64,000 bases of DNA, taken from Desulfosarcina ovata subsp. ovata (GTDB taxonomy: Bacteria > Desulfobacterota > Desulfobacteria > Desulfobacterales > Desulfosarcinaceae). The translations under genes were made by a program, and so were the position numbers. The notes below the pieces were generated by a model, which had not been told where the DNA came from, searched no databases, and saw nothing but the letters and a program-made list of their open reading frames with translations. The stretch is taken from contig NZ_AP021879.1 in NCBI RefSeq assembly GCF_009689005.1, positions 5,799,724 to 5,863,723 on the forward strand, read 5' to 3'. Below are positions 32,681-41,971 of this stretch, one piece after another. Every line of letters begins with the position of its first letter. The first letter of the stretch is position 1.

Positions 32681-32878
32681 ATGAACAAACTTCAAGCCAT
32701 GGCCCGTTCAATGATGCTCTTCAGCGAGGCGGGCCTAAATCCCAAAAGCAAGGAATACCGAACTTTGCGCCGATTGATTGCCTTTAAAATCGACCGATTG
32801 GGGCCTGATGCAGCGCTGGAGCAGATCCGCAGAGACAAGGATGAACTGCTGGCCCAAATGAAATTGATATTGTTTTAG
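32681..32878 (+). CDS. small helical protein of unknown function
   Basis: 65 residues, predicted almost entirely helical and rich in Arg/Lys and Leu. No domain recognised. Its stop overlaps the stop of the convergent DUF523 gene by 4 bases. No strong ribosome-binding site is visible, and an in-frame opening extends upstream, so the start is uncertain. The region 32395-32680 upstream holds nothing else I can support. It could be a real small gene of the genus or a chance frame. Confidence 0.45.
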   Translation: MNKLQAMARSMMLFSEAGLNPKSKEYRTLRRLIAFKIDRLGPDAALEQIRRDKDELLAQMKLILF

Positions 32879-33321
32879 GGGATCTCTTCAATCTGCATGC
32901 CGTGGGCCAACAGCAGCGCCGCCGTCACCCCCAATACCGGCCGATATCCCTGGGGCCAGGCACCGTCGGCAGGCAGGCGCAACGTCGCGGAACCGCAGGA
33001 CGGGCTTTTGGCTTTCAGACAGCAACGCCGGATACCATGATCCTCGGCCATTTCGAGGGTCCGCCGGGCCCCTTGGATGAAGGCCTGGGTGCGATCCGCG
33101 CCGAATCGATCGACCACCGTTGCCCGGCCTGCCAGCACATCGGCCCCGTCACCGCCAACCAGGCTACAGGCGGTCCGCGGGGTGGACAATCCCCCCAACT
33201 GCTCCGGGCATATTGGTAAGACGCCGTCCCGTGCCTGACAATTCATGAATCGTGGATGGGATTTGCTCCGTCCGTCATAACGGCAGGGCTGACCGCAAAG
33301 GCAGGCACTGACAAGAATCAT
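32875..33321 (-). CDS. DUF523 family protein
   Basis: 148 residues. Opening 'MILVSACLCGQPCRYDGRSK' with paired Cys is diagnostic of DUF523, as are 'PICPEQLGGLSTPRTAC' and 'CCLKAKSPSCGS'. The many conserved Cys residues suggest metal or Fe-S binding, but no biochemical function is established. The start overlaps the bamD stop by 4 bases, so it is translated from the same message as bamD upstream. Confidence 0.92.
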   Translation of the reverse strand: MILVSACLCGQPCRYDGRSKSHPRFMNCQARDGVLPICPEQLGGLSTPRTACSLVGGDGADVLAGRATVVDRFGADRTQAFIQGARRTLEMAEDHGIRRCCLKAKSPSCGSATLRLPADGAWPQGYRPVLGVTAALLLAHGMQIEEIP

Positions 33322-34004
33322 GGTGCGGGTGCGGAAGCAATTTCTTCCGGTTCTTCCTGGGTCTGAATCCAGAGATCACAATTTGCCAGGTAGGTCAGCG
33401 CAGCGTGATGGTGCCCGACGTCCGGGTACTTTTCCACCACGGCAAGAAAACGATTTTTGGCCGCTTTGTAATTCTTCTGTTTGTAGTAGAACACGCCGAC
33501 ATAAAATTCATGTTCGGAAAGGTTCTGATAGCAGGCCACCATGTCATTCCTGGCCATGCTGGCATAGGCGTCGTCCGGATATTGCCGAGCCAGCCGCTGG
33601 TAGGTTTCAAGTGCCTTTGCCGTATGCGATGGGTCCTGATCGGGCGTCCCCATCTGGTTGAAGTAGGACCGACCGATACGATAAATCACGTAAGGAATGG
33701 CTTCGTTGCGTGGATGCAACTGTTCGAACGACTCGTAGGCAAAAATGGCATCGGCGTATGATTTAAGATTGAAATGCGCATCAGCAATCTTCAGTTCAGC
33801 CAGGATCGCGTATTTTGAGAAAGGATACCAGTCACGCAATTTTTCAAAAGATTCGATCGCTTTTATATAATGGCCGTTGCTAAACAGGTCGACACCGTCC
33901 TGAACCAGTTCCTGGGCGGTTTTATCCCCTCGATGGCCTTCAAACCAAGCACATCCTGAACAGACCAGCAACACGCTCATGCAGACAAGCAGCAAACGTT
34001 TCAT
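33318..34004 (-). CDS. bamD: outer membrane assembly lipoprotein BamD-like
   Basis: 228 residues from ATG 34004. Lipoprotein signal with lipobox 'LVCSGC' (Cys at about residue 18), then tetratricopeptide-like repeats: 'DLFSNGHYIKAIESFEKLRD', 'AILAELKIADAHFNLKSYADA', 'ALETYQRLARQYPDDAYA', 'FYYKQKNYKAAKNRFLAVVE'. This is the BamD architecture; BamD is the essential lipoprotein of the BAM complex that inserts outer-membrane beta-barrels. Length is near the family's 230-250. It is followed in the same transcript by DUF523; trxA lies 124 bases upstream. Confidence 0.92.
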   Translation of the reverse strand: MKRLLLVCMSVLLVCSGCAWFEGHRGDKTAQELVQDGVDLFSNGHYIKAIESFEKLRDWYPFSKYAILAELKIADAHFNLKSYADAIFAYESFEQLHPRNEAIPYVIYRIGRSYFNQMGTPDQDPSHTAKALETYQRLARQYPDDAYASMARNDMVACYQNLSEHEFYVGVFYYKQKNYKAAKNRFLAVVEKYPDVGHHHAALTYLANCDLWIQTQEEPEEIASAPAP

Positions 34005-34127
34005 TAGTGTCAATATCCTGCTGCAAAAGGGAACCCGGAAATTCCCATGGGTAAAACCACCACCGGCGATGACTTTTTAACAAGGCATCGCCGGCCAGTT
34101 GGCGATCAGAAAAGGAATGCAATTACA

Positions 34128-34457
34128 TTAGGAGAGAACACTGTTAAGGGCCTCTTCCAGTTTGGCTTTCGCGACCATGCCGGTAATCTGATCCGACACT
34201 TCGCCATTTTTGAAGAAAATCAGCGTGGGAATTGCTTTAATGCCGAACTTGCCCGGCGTTACGGGGTTGTCGTCCACGTTGCACTTGGTGAACTTTACTT
34301 TATCTCCGTAAGCGTCGGCCAGTTCGTCCAGAATGGGTCCGATCGCTTTACAGGGACCGCACCACGGAGCCCAGAAATCAACCACGACGGGTTGCTCGCT
34401 TTTAATGACCTGAGCATCAAAACTACTGTCCTCTATTTCCATGATACCGGCTGCCAT
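34128..34457 (-). CDS. trxA: thioredoxin
   Basis: 109 residues, the standard length. Active site 'WAPWCGPCKAIGP' (about residue 30), cis-Pro segment 'IKAIPTLIFFKNGE', and C-terminal helix 'AKAKLEEALNSVL'. It is a cytosolic disulfide reductant supplied by thioredoxin reductase (not in the window). One oddity: 'DDNPVTPGKFGI' has an unusual Thr-Pro where most have 'NPxTAxxYGI'. It could serve as the reductant for the selenoperoxiredoxin, which lacks a resolving Cys; that is speculation. Confidence 0.97.
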   Translation of the reverse strand: MAAGIMEIEDSSFDAQVIKSEQPVVVDFWAPWCGPCKAIGPILDELADAYGDKVKFTKCNVDDNPVTPGKFGIKAIPTLIFFKNGEVSDQITGMVAKAKLEEALNSVLS

Positions 34458-34586
34458 ATTGGATTGTCCTTTCGATTAAAGTTGGGGATGGCTGAGAAAC
34501 CTCATCCAACATAATAACAAGCCCCATTATTGTCAACTGTTCCCTGCGACCCCGGCTGTGGCCGGCGGGGTCCCAAAAGGACCGCT

Positions 34587-35804
34587 TCAGACGGCATTTT
34601 TAGCGGTATCGGCCCACTGGCAGGCCCGCAGGTAGAAAGCCGGGATTTTGGCATCATCGGACTTGAGCGCTTCAGCAAGTTGAGTGATCTCTGACCAGCG
34701 CCCGTTTTCATAAGCCGTCACCAGTTCGATAAACCTGGCCAGGCGGCCCTTTTTGTGGATCAGAGCAAGTTTTATCGAATCGGTAAGCGGCAGTTCCCCG
34801 AGAACCTTGTCCATTGGCTGATCCGTTACCGCGTCGATCAGGGAAAACATCCCCAGGGTGAACATTTCCGACGGAGACGTCCTTTCCCGGGCATCATCGC
34901 TTAGCAATTCACAAAACTTGCCGCGCACGCAGGCCATACGAATCAACTCGTCGGGCTTGCCCTTTGCCAATCGGGACATGGCGACCAGGGAGACAAAACG
35001 GCGAATCTCATTTTCGCCCAGATAAACGAGGGCCTGCTTGACAGATGAAAGCTTGCGGACACGGGCGAAAAATACGGAATTGACATATTTTAGCAATTTA
35101 TAGGAAATGCCCATGTCTCTGACGATGATATTTTCAAGGTCCTTCAAACTGAAACGCCCGCTGTTAATCTGAGCCATGATCATCATCAGGTTCAGCTGGA
35201 AACCTTGAACCTCACGTCCTTGAACAATTTCCGGCTTGCAGAAAAAATAGCCCTGAAACAGATCGAAGCCCATCTGTAGGGCCGATTCAAATTCTTCGAT
35301 GCTTTCCACTTTCTCGGCCAGCAGATGCAGACGATCGATAGGCAGTCGCTTCAGATCGGCATTGAGTTCTGTTGCCGGTGTCAGACGGAAATCAAACTTA
35401 ATAATATCGGCCAGGGCGATCAGGGGATCGAGTTCCGGCGCATACACGAAATCGTCCAGCGCAAGGGTATAGCCGGCGGCAGACAACTCCTCGCAGGAAT
35501 TGATCAGGGCCGGACCGGGTTGGACATCTTCGAGAATTTCGACAACGGTGGTTTCCTTGGGCAAAAGCAAGGGGATTTTGTTTTCCAGAAGATTCTGGGT
35601 GAAGTTGATAAACGTTTTTTTCCCCTCTGCGAGGGCGTTGATACCGATGGTGAAAAACGTATTGGCCAGCAGGGTCTTTGTTGCCACATCCCCATGAATG
35701 ACCGGTACCTGGTTGACCGCACCGTCTCGAAACAGCAGTTCATAGGCGACCACCGCCTTTTTTTTGTTGAAGATGGGCTGCCGGGCAACGTAAACATCTT
35801 CCAT
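34587..35804 (-). CDS. EAL-HDOD signalling protein (YuxH-like), degenerate EAL
   Basis: 405 residues. N-terminal EAL-like domain (about 1-195) opening 'VYVARQPIFNKKKAVVAYEL' and continuing with 'FLLLPKE'-type strands; the catalytic EAL tripeptide is replaced in 'YELLFRDG' and later metal ligands are missing, so c-di-GMP hydrolysis is unlikely. C-terminal HDOD domain (about 200-380; 'NSVFFARVRKLSSVKQALVYLGENEIR'). This matches YuxH/CdgJ proteins, which influence motility and signalling without enzymatic activity. Single gene with its own promoter region (35805-36015), divergent from the PurN-like gene. Confidence 0.93.
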   Translation of the reverse strand: MEDVYVARQPIFNKKKAVVAYELLFRDGAVNQVPVIHGDVATKTLLANTFFTIGINALAEGKKTFINFTQNLLENKIPLLLPKETTVVEILEDVQPGPALINSCEELSAAGYTLALDDFVYAPELDPLIALADIIKFDFRLTPATELNADLKRLPIDRLHLLAEKVESIEEFESALQMGFDLFQGYFFCKPEIVQGREVQGFQLNLMMIMAQINSGRFSLKDLENIIVRDMGISYKLLKYVNSVFFARVRKLSSVKQALVYLGENEIRRFVSLVAMSRLAKGKPDELIRMACVRGKFCELLSDDARERTSPSEMFTLGMFSLIDAVTDQPMDKVLGELPLTDSIKLALIHKKGRLARFIELVTAYENGRWSEITQLAEALKSDDAKIPAFYLRACQWADTAKNAV

Positions 35805-36015
35805 TTCAACCTCACCCCCATGGGATCACTTCATTGGTGATCGGAACGGAACAAGCGGCAAAAAATCCCCTCCTCCAGGCCATCGGGCAGGCGGAATATT
35901 CCCCTAACCACAAAACCATTATTGGAAAAATTGACAATCACCGCCTTTCTCTGCTACCACGTTTTCGGCGTGCCAACAAGCCCGGCATGGACTGCATGGA
36001 GAAAAGGGACACAAA

Positions 36016-36819
36016 ATGGGTGAGAAGATTCGTATCGGCGCACTGATTTCCGGCGGAGGGACCAATCTGCAGGCCATTATCGACGCCTGTGAGGACGGCC
36101 GCATTGATGGCCGCATGATCTTTGTGGGGTCGGACCAGCCCGATGTGAAGGGACTGAAGCGGGCCGGCAACCATGGTATTCCCGCTTTCGTTGTGGACTA
36201 TGCGCCATTGATCCAGGCCTATCGGCGGGATCCGGCGGGGTTCGCACTGCCCGAGGATTGCGACATCGAAGCGATCCTGACCAAACAGCACCTCTTCCCA
36301 GCCGATACCCCCAAAGACCGCGTACAGGCCTTTTTCAGTACCCGGGCCGCCGCAGAAAACCGGCTGCTCGCCGAGATGGCGGCCCATGGCCCGATCGATC
36401 TTCTCGTTCTGGCCGGTTTCATGCGCAACCTGACCCCCTATTTCATCGACCGTTTCAACCCGGACCCGGCTAAGCCGCGCATCATGAACATCCATCCGGC
36501 CATTTTGCCTTCGTTTCCCGGTGTTGACGGCTACGGTGACACCTTCCGCTACGGCTGCAAAGTCGGCGGATGCACGGTCCATTTTATCGATTATGGGGAG
36601 GACTCCGGCCCCATCATCGGCCAGCGGTCCTTTCCGATCCTGGAAACCGACACCCTGGACGATGTCAAACGCAAAGGACTGGAACAGGAGTGGCAACTCT
36701 ATCCGGAATGCATTCAGCATCTTGCCCACGGCCGTCTGACAACGGTAAAAATGACCCACCGTATGGACGACGGGACGATACGGCAACGCACGGTGGTAAA
36801 AATCGCCCAAACCGATTAA
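36016..36819 (+). CDS. phosphoribosylglycinamide formyltransferase-like protein
   Basis: 267 residues, longer than PurN (about 190-215). Formyltransferase fold: 'ALISGGGTNLQAIID' at the N-terminus, 'LLVLAGFMRNLTPYFI', and the catalytic Asn-His segment 'IMNIHPAILPSFPG' followed by 'GCTVHFIDYGEDSGPII' with the catalytic Asp. It should transfer formyl from 10-formyl-THF to GAR in purine synthesis. Extra length comes mainly from an insertion at about residues 65-100 and a C-terminal extension. Long PurN forms like this are typical of sulfate-reducing Desulfobacterota, from memory. It is convergent with the TraB gene. Confidence 0.9.
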   Translation: MGEKIRIGALISGGGTNLQAIIDACEDGRIDGRMIFVGSDQPDVKGLKRAGNHGIPAFVVDYAPLIQAYRRDPAGFALPEDCDIEAILTKQHLFPADTPKDRVQAFFSTRAAAENRLLAEMAAHGPIDLLVLAGFMRNLTPYFIDRFNPDPAKPRIMNIHPAILPSFPGVDGYGDTFRYGCKVGGCTVHFIDYGEDSGPIIGQRSFPILETDTLDDVKRKGLEQEWQLYPECIQHLAHGRLTTVKMTHRMDDGTIRQRTVVKIAQTD

Positions 36820-36850
36820 GCCGCAAAGATGCTTACCTTCAGAATTTTGA

Positions 36851-38020
36851 TCAGAGATATTTCATCATCATGGGAATGGCCACGAAGGTGCCGACGGCAC
36901 TGCCCAGGTTGGTGAACACTACCACCAGCAGAATGCGGGTCACCTTGTTGCGCCAGAAGCCTTTGACCGAAAGGATATCTTTGGGCAGGCTTTCGAAATC
37001 TTTGACCTTGGGCTTGCGGGAAAAGGCCTCGACGATGCCGGACACCCAGCCGGCAGCGATCATGGGATTGAGCGAGGTCAACGGTGCCGCCAGAACAGAA
37101 GAGAGGATCGTCAACGGATGGCCCAGGGCAATCAAGGCGCCAAGTCCCGCCAGAACACCGTTGGCCGCCACCCACCAGGTGACCATGTCGGCCCCGGCGG
37201 CAGCGCCGCCACGGGAAAACCCGTATACGATCAACAGGCAGATACAGACCGGAATGAACCACTTCAGAAATCCGGTCAGCGGCCCTTTGGGGGGCAATGA
37301 TTCCAGGGATGCCAGATCCACCGCCTGATCCCAGTAGCGTTTGATTCCCGGCACGTGCCCGGCGCCGACCACGGCCACGATGGTGTTTCCCGGCGCCGTG
37401 CGGATTTTTTCGGTCAGATAGCGATCCCGCTCGTCGATGAGGCTGTTGCGCAACTGGGGCATGGATTTGCCGACCTCGTCAAGGATCGAGGCCAGCATGT
37501 CCTGCTGCTTCATTTTTTCCACATCCGCCTCACTGATTTCTTCGACCTCGCCCAAGGACAGAATCAGCTGGAAAATCAGTTTCACCTTCCCCCACAACCC
37601 CATGCTGCGCCAGGTTCTGGAGAGGGTCACACGGATATCCCGGTCCGCCAGATGCACGGCGGCGCCCACGGCGTCGGCCGAGGCCATCGCCTGAATCATT
37701 TCCTGACCGGGGGCCACCTCCAGACGATCGGCAATGCGCCGTTGAAACGAGGCCAGCATCAGGTTGGAAAGCAGCAGAAAGGCTTTCTTCTCTTTGATTA
37801 CCTTGATGATATCCATCTCCTGCCAGCGCTGTTTCTGGCGGATGGATTGCGCGCGGCTTTCGCACAGCTCCACACAGACGGTATCGGGCCGGGTTTCGTC
37901 AATGACGGCCTCGACCAGTTCTACACTATCTTTAGATACGTGGGCCGTGCCCACCAGAATGACCTTTTTGTCTTCGAAATCGAGATGGTGAATCATCTCG
38001 CTGTTGAGTTTATCGTTCAT
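36851..38020 (-). CDS. TraB/PrgY family membrane protein
   Basis: 389 residues. N-terminal TraB domain (about 15-235) with 'VILVGTAHVSKDSVELV' and the conserved Glu in 'VCVELCESR', plus 'IVAVVGAGHVPGI' containing the family's GxxxH-type motif. The C-terminal part has several membrane helices (about 250-270, 275-310, 330-345, 365-385). Relatives include PrgY, which reduces pheromone activity, and Tiki-like proteases, so a metal-dependent peptidase is plausible but unproven. It is single, with 354 bases free of genes before the divergent AAA gene. Confidence 0.9.
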   Translation of the reverse strand: MNDKLNSEMIHHLDFEDKKVILVGTAHVSKDSVELVEAVIDETRPDTVCVELCESRAQSIRQKQRWQEMDIIKVIKEKKAFLLLSNLMLASFQRRIADRLEVAPGQEMIQAMASADAVGAAVHLADRDIRVTLSRTWRSMGLWGKVKLIFQLILSLGEVEEISEADVEKMKQQDMLASILDEVGKSMPQLRNSLIDERDRYLTEKIRTAPGNTIVAVVGAGHVPGIKRYWDQAVDLASLESLPPKGPLTGFLKWFIPVCICLLIVYGFSRGGAAAGADMVTWWVAANGVLAGLGALIALGHPLTILSSVLAAPLTSLNPMIAAGWVSGIVEAFSRKPKVKDFESLPKDILSVKGFWRNKVTRILLVVVFTNLGSAVGTFVAIPMMMKYL

Positions 38021-38374
38021 CGACGTTATGGTATTTCCCTTGTTGCCGGGATCGAATCCGGCCGTTAAATTCGCATGGGCACGTCCGCTGCAATGGCCGT
38101 TTGAACAAATTTTTCAAACCGCCTTTCAGGCGGCCCGATGGATGCCCAGCCAAGCGGCGGCACATCGCCTCACACCGGCAACGGTGCGGCGATCCCACCA
38201 AAGGAATCATCCATGGCATTATCGGCCGTTTACCGAAGCAACTGGAGCTGAGCCAATATATACGCTCTGCCGTTGATGTCAAACAGTGATTCCCGGCCAC
38301 CCATTCCAGGCAGCAGCGACACCGGTGCCTGGCGGAAGCGGTCGGTGAACACCCAAACCAGGCGGGGAAACCGC
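38021..38374. other. divergent intergenic region traB / AAA ATPase
   Basis: 354 bases. Some frames are open on both strands but none has family-like sequence or a convincing ribosome-binding site except GGCGGGG ahead of ATG 38375. It should hold the promoters of both flanking genes; I cannot name the boxes. Confidence 0.35.
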
Positions 38375-39187
38375 ATGTCGACAAACAGCGAATCTAAAAA
38401 TCCATACACCATCCAAACCGAGCCCTTTTACCTCGCCACCGGCGGTGAAATCGAATTGTTCGAGGCGGCGTCTACGGCCTGTCTGCCGGTCATGCTCAAA
38501 GGCCCCACCGGTTGCGGGAAGACGCGTTTTGTCGAGCATATGGCCTATCGACTGAAACGGCCGCTGATCACCGTGGCCTGCCATGAGGATCTGTTTGCCT
38601 CAGACCTGATCGGCCGGTATCTGCTCAAGGACGATGAGACCGTCTGGGTCGACGGCCCCCTGACCCGGGCCGTGCGCATGGGCGCCATCTGCTACCTGGA
38701 CGAAATCGTCGAGGCCCGCAAAGACACCACCGTGGTCATCCACCCCCTTACCGACAACCGCCGCAGCCTGTCCATCGACAAAAAGGGAGAGGTGATCCGG
38801 GCACATCCCGATTTCCTCATGGTCATCTCCTACAATCCGGGCTACCAGTCGGTGCTCAAGGACCTCAAACAGAGCACTCGCCAGCGGTTCGTGGCCCTCA
38901 CCTTCGATTATCCGCAACCGGAAGACGAAGCCCGCATCGTGGCCACGGAGGGTCAGATCGATCCCGATACGGCCATGCGGCTGGTGACCCTGGCCAGCAA
39001 AATCCGCAACATCCGCGAGCAGGGCCTCACCGAGGGGGCCTCCACCCGTCTGCTGATCTATGCCGCCAATCTGATCGGTAGCGGAATCGCCTTCAAACGC
39101 GCCTGCACAGCGGCATTGTGTCAGCCACTCACCGATGACGATCGGCTGCAGGAGACCTTAAACGATCTGATCGACGATCTGGTCTGA
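38375..39187 (+). CDS. CbbQ/NorQ-type MoxR AAA+ ATPase
   Basis: 270 residues. Walker A 'LKGPTGCGKTRFVEHMAY' (about residue 38), 'PLITVACHEDLFASDLIGRY', Walker B 'ICYLDEIVEARKD', sensor 1 'MVISYNPGYQ', and 'STRQRFVALTFDYP'. This is the NorQ/CbbQ/GvpN branch of MoxR ATPases, which act as chaperones inserting metals or reactivating enzymes together with a VWA partner. The partner is the next gene, 1 base after the stop. The target enzyme is not adjacent: no Rubisco, nitric-oxide reductase or gas-vesicle genes are in the window. Confidence 0.93.
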   Translation: MSTNSESKNPYTIQTEPFYLATGGEIELFEAASTACLPVMLKGPTGCGKTRFVEHMAYRLKRPLITVACHEDLFASDLIGRYLLKDDETVWVDGPLTRAVRMGAICYLDEIVEARKDTTVVIHPLTDNRRSLSIDKKGEVIRAHPDFLMVISYNPGYQSVLKDLKQSTRQRFVALTFDYPQPEDEARIVATEGQIDPDTAMRLVTLASKIRNIREQGLTEGASTRLLIYAANLIGSGIAFKRACTAALCQPLTDDDRLQETLNDLIDDLV

Positions 39188-39188
39188 C

Positions 39189-41921
39189 ATGGCTGCGGTT
39201 TGGCAACCAGACCCGGAAGCGACCCTTCGCCGGCACCTGGACCATCTGACCATTGCCGATCCGGAGGCGGCCCGGCGGCTGCAGACGCCCCTTGCCGATC
39301 TGGATCCGGCATCACCGGTCGAGGGGATGGACCGGGCCATCGATACGATTATCGAGGCCCTGGCGGTCGAGACCTCCTATGGTCACACCCTGGCTGACGG
39401 GGTCGGCCGGATACTGGCCGGCGGGGGGCAGTCCCGGATGAAACGCTACCTGGACCAGGTCACCGCCGCCGCCGCCAAAGGGCCGACCCTGGCTACTCTT
39501 ATGGCCCGGCACCTGCCTGCAGTCCTGACCTGCCCCGACGAGCATCTGGCCGTTCATTTTGAAGCGGCCGTCCAAGTGATGCTGAAAAAGGGTACCTATA
39601 CGCTCAACGCGCCCCTGGAGACCCTTTCCGGCCTCATCGACGATGGCGATATCGCCTGCGCCCATGCCTTTCTCGACCTGCTGACCACCGCCTATGCCCT
39701 GGACACCACCTATAACCGCACGGTCTATCTGACCCACACCCTGGCCCGGGCCGTGGCGGGATTTGCCCGTCGCCGCCGGTTGTGGCAGATCCAGGGCCTG
39801 ACGCGCATCATGGGCATCGACGAGCGCCTTGCCGATGGCTACCTGCAGGGACTCGCCGGCGGGCTGCATCTTCTTTCGGAACCGGCGCTGGACCGTTTTC
39901 TGGACCAGGCCATCGGACGTTACGACCGCAACCCGGACGCGGGGGGCCGTTTCCTCTCCCTGGAATCCCGCCAGGCCAGGGAAACCTGCCAGGCGCTTCA
40001 GGTGGCCGTGCCCCTGTCAGCGGTCCGTTCCAACCTGGAACGTTACCTGAGCGCCCGTACGGGTCTGGCCATTGGTGTGCGCCCGCTTTCCACCCTGTCA
40101 AGTCGATCGGCGTCCCCGCCCCTGGTCCGCTGTGACGGCCGCGCCATCTACCTGCCCGACGAAATGGATCTGTTGGATGACCGCGAGGCCAACGCCGGCC
40201 TGTATAAACTGCTGGTGCGCCTGGAAGCGGGGGCCATCGAATTCGGCACCTTTGATCTGGACACGGAAATGGCCGTTGCCACAGCCGGCATGCGGCCTTG
40301 TCAGGAGACATCGCCGGTCACGGCCCTGCCGTCCGATCTGGAACGGTTGATCCGGCGGTTCGACCGGCCGGATCTGGCCCTGGACCTGTTTACCCTTTTC
40401 GAACATGCCCGCACCGCCCGGAGCGTCCGCAGGCGCTATCCCGGCCTTTTCCGCCGCCTCACCGATGCCCAGAACGACGCGTCCCTGGCCGCCATCGGCG
40501 GCGATGTTCCCGGGGGAACCCTCTACCCGTTTTACCGTCACCTGGTCATGCAGGTCCCCCTGTCGGCAGATCCGTCGCAACAGACCCTTTTCCAAGCGAT
40601 GGCCGACCGTTTCAATCGGCCGACGGATGGAAATGACACGGATACACCGAACCACAGCGTTTGCTTGACCCTGGAATTCTACCCGGCGCTGTCCAGGCTT
40701 GGGGAGGGCTACATCCCTCTGCAAGCGCCCTTTGGCCGCCGATTCGATCCCGATCGGTTCGGATCGTTTCATGCCGCCTACCAGCGCCTGGCCAGCGAAA
40801 TCAAAACCCACCTGAACGCACGAGAAATCCGGGTGTATCGAAGCGACATCCAGTGCCTGCTGGTCGAACAGAACGGACAGCTCGATGCATCCGACCTATA
40901 CCGGCTGATCGCCGGCAAACCGGCCGCAGCCGACCCGACCGCCACGACAGTGATCGACTTGCCCGATCTTGAAGCCCTGATATGCCGTTGCGGATTAGGG
41001 CCGCAGGACATCGACAAGGATGGCGCCAATGCCTTCCGATACCGGGAATGGGACTGGTGCATGGGCGACTATCTGCCGGATCGGGTGCGGCTGCTGGAAC
41101 ATGAGATCCACAGCAGTGACCCGGGCTTCTACCGCCGGACGCTGGATACCTTTCATGGGCTGGTGCGGCGTATCCGCTACGCCTTCGAACTGTTGCGGCC
41201 CGAAGAGATCACCATCCTGCGGCAGTGGCGGGAGGGCGACGCCTTCGACTACCGCGCCCTGCTGGACTGGGCCATCGACCGCAAGGCCGGCCTGATTCCC
41301 TCGGACCGCCTCTTCATTAAGCGGGTCAAACGAATCCGGGATGTGGCCACGCTGTTGCTGGTGGACCTCTCGCGCTCCACGGCCAATACCGTGGACGAAC
41401 GGGGCACCCGGGTGCTGGACGTGGAGAAGCAGGCCATCGTACTGCTCTGCGAGGCCCTCCAGGTGGTAGGCGACCGTTTTGCCGTGGCCGGTTTCTCGGG
41501 CAGCGGCCCGCTGGGAGTGGATTACTACCGCATCAAAGACCTCGAGGCACCCTTTGACGACGCGGTCAAAAGCCGCATCAGCGCCATGGCCCCCCAGCGC
41601 AGCACCCGCATGGGCGCAGCCATCCGCCATGCCACCGCCCTGCTGCAACCGGTCCAGGCGCGGGTGCGATTGATCATAATTCTGGGCGACGGGTTCCCCA
41701 ACGACCTTGAATACAAAGGGCCCTATGCCGTGGAGGACACCCGCCGGGCAGTCATGGAAGCGCGCGCCGCCGCCGTACATGTCAAGGCCATCACCGTCAA
41801 CATCAGCGACAACGGTCAGCTGGACCGCCTTTACGGCAGCCACCACCACACCCTGATCGGCAACGTCCGCGACCTGCCCGACAAACTGGTCAGGGTTTAC
41901 AGCGCACTGACGCGACATTAA
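39189..41921 (+). CDS. NorD/CbbO-like protein with C-terminal von Willebrand factor A domain
   Basis: 910 residues, long for the family (NorD about 600-650, CbbO about 780). Residues 1-650 are a helical region rich in Arg/Leu with no motif I can name. The C-terminal VWA domain (about 715-905) has the MIDAS motif 'LLVDLSRSTANT' (DxSxS), the MIDAS Thr in 'RSTRMGAAIRH', and 'LIIILGDGFPND'. With the preceding AAA+ protein it forms a Q/O-type activase pair that remodels a metalloenzyme. Codon use and GC are like the neighbours. The enzyme it serves is unknown. Confidence 0.9.
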   Translation: MAAVWQPDPEATLRRHLDHLTIADPEAARRLQTPLADLDPASPVEGMDRAIDTIIEALAVETSYGHTLADGVGRILAGGGQSRMKRYLDQVTAAAAKGPTLATLMARHLPAVLTCPDEHLAVHFEAAVQVMLKKGTYTLNAPLETLSGLIDDGDIACAHAFLDLLTTAYALDTTYNRTVYLTHTLARAVAGFARRRRLWQIQGLTRIMGIDERLADGYLQGLAGGLHLLSEPALDRFLDQAIGRYDRNPDAGGRFLSLESRQARETCQALQVAVPLSAVRSNLERYLSARTGLAIGVRPLSTLSSRSASPPLVRCDGRAIYLPDEMDLLDDREANAGLYKLLVRLEAGAIEFGTFDLDTEMAVATAGMRPCQETSPVTALPSDLERLIRRFDRPDLALDLFTLFEHARTARSVRRRYPGLFRRLTDAQNDASLAAIGGDVPGGTLYPFYRHLVMQVPLSADPSQQTLFQAMADRFNRPTDGNDTDTPNHSVCLTLEFYPALSRLGEGYIPLQAPFGRRFDPDRFGSFHAAYQRLASEIKTHLNAREIRVYRSDIQCLLVEQNGQLDASDLYRLIAGKPAAADPTATTVIDLPDLEALICRCGLGPQDIDKDGANAFRYREWDWCMGDYLPDRVRLLEHEIHSSDPGFYRRTLDTFHGLVRRIRYAFELLRPEEITILRQWREGDAFDYRALLDWAIDRKAGLIPSDRLFIKRVKRIRDVATLLLVDLSRSTANTVDERGTRVLDVEKQAIVLLCEALQVVGDRFAVAGFSGSGPLGVDYYRIKDLEAPFDDAVKSRISAMAPQRSTRMGAAIRHATALLQPVQARVRLIIILGDGFPNDLEYKGPYAVEDTRRAVMEARAAAVHVKAITVNISDNGQLDRLYGSHHHTLIGNVRDLPDKLVRVYSALTRH

Positions 41922-41971
41922 CTTATACCCATCGACAGAGAATCAATCACCGATGAACAAAAGGAGCATCA

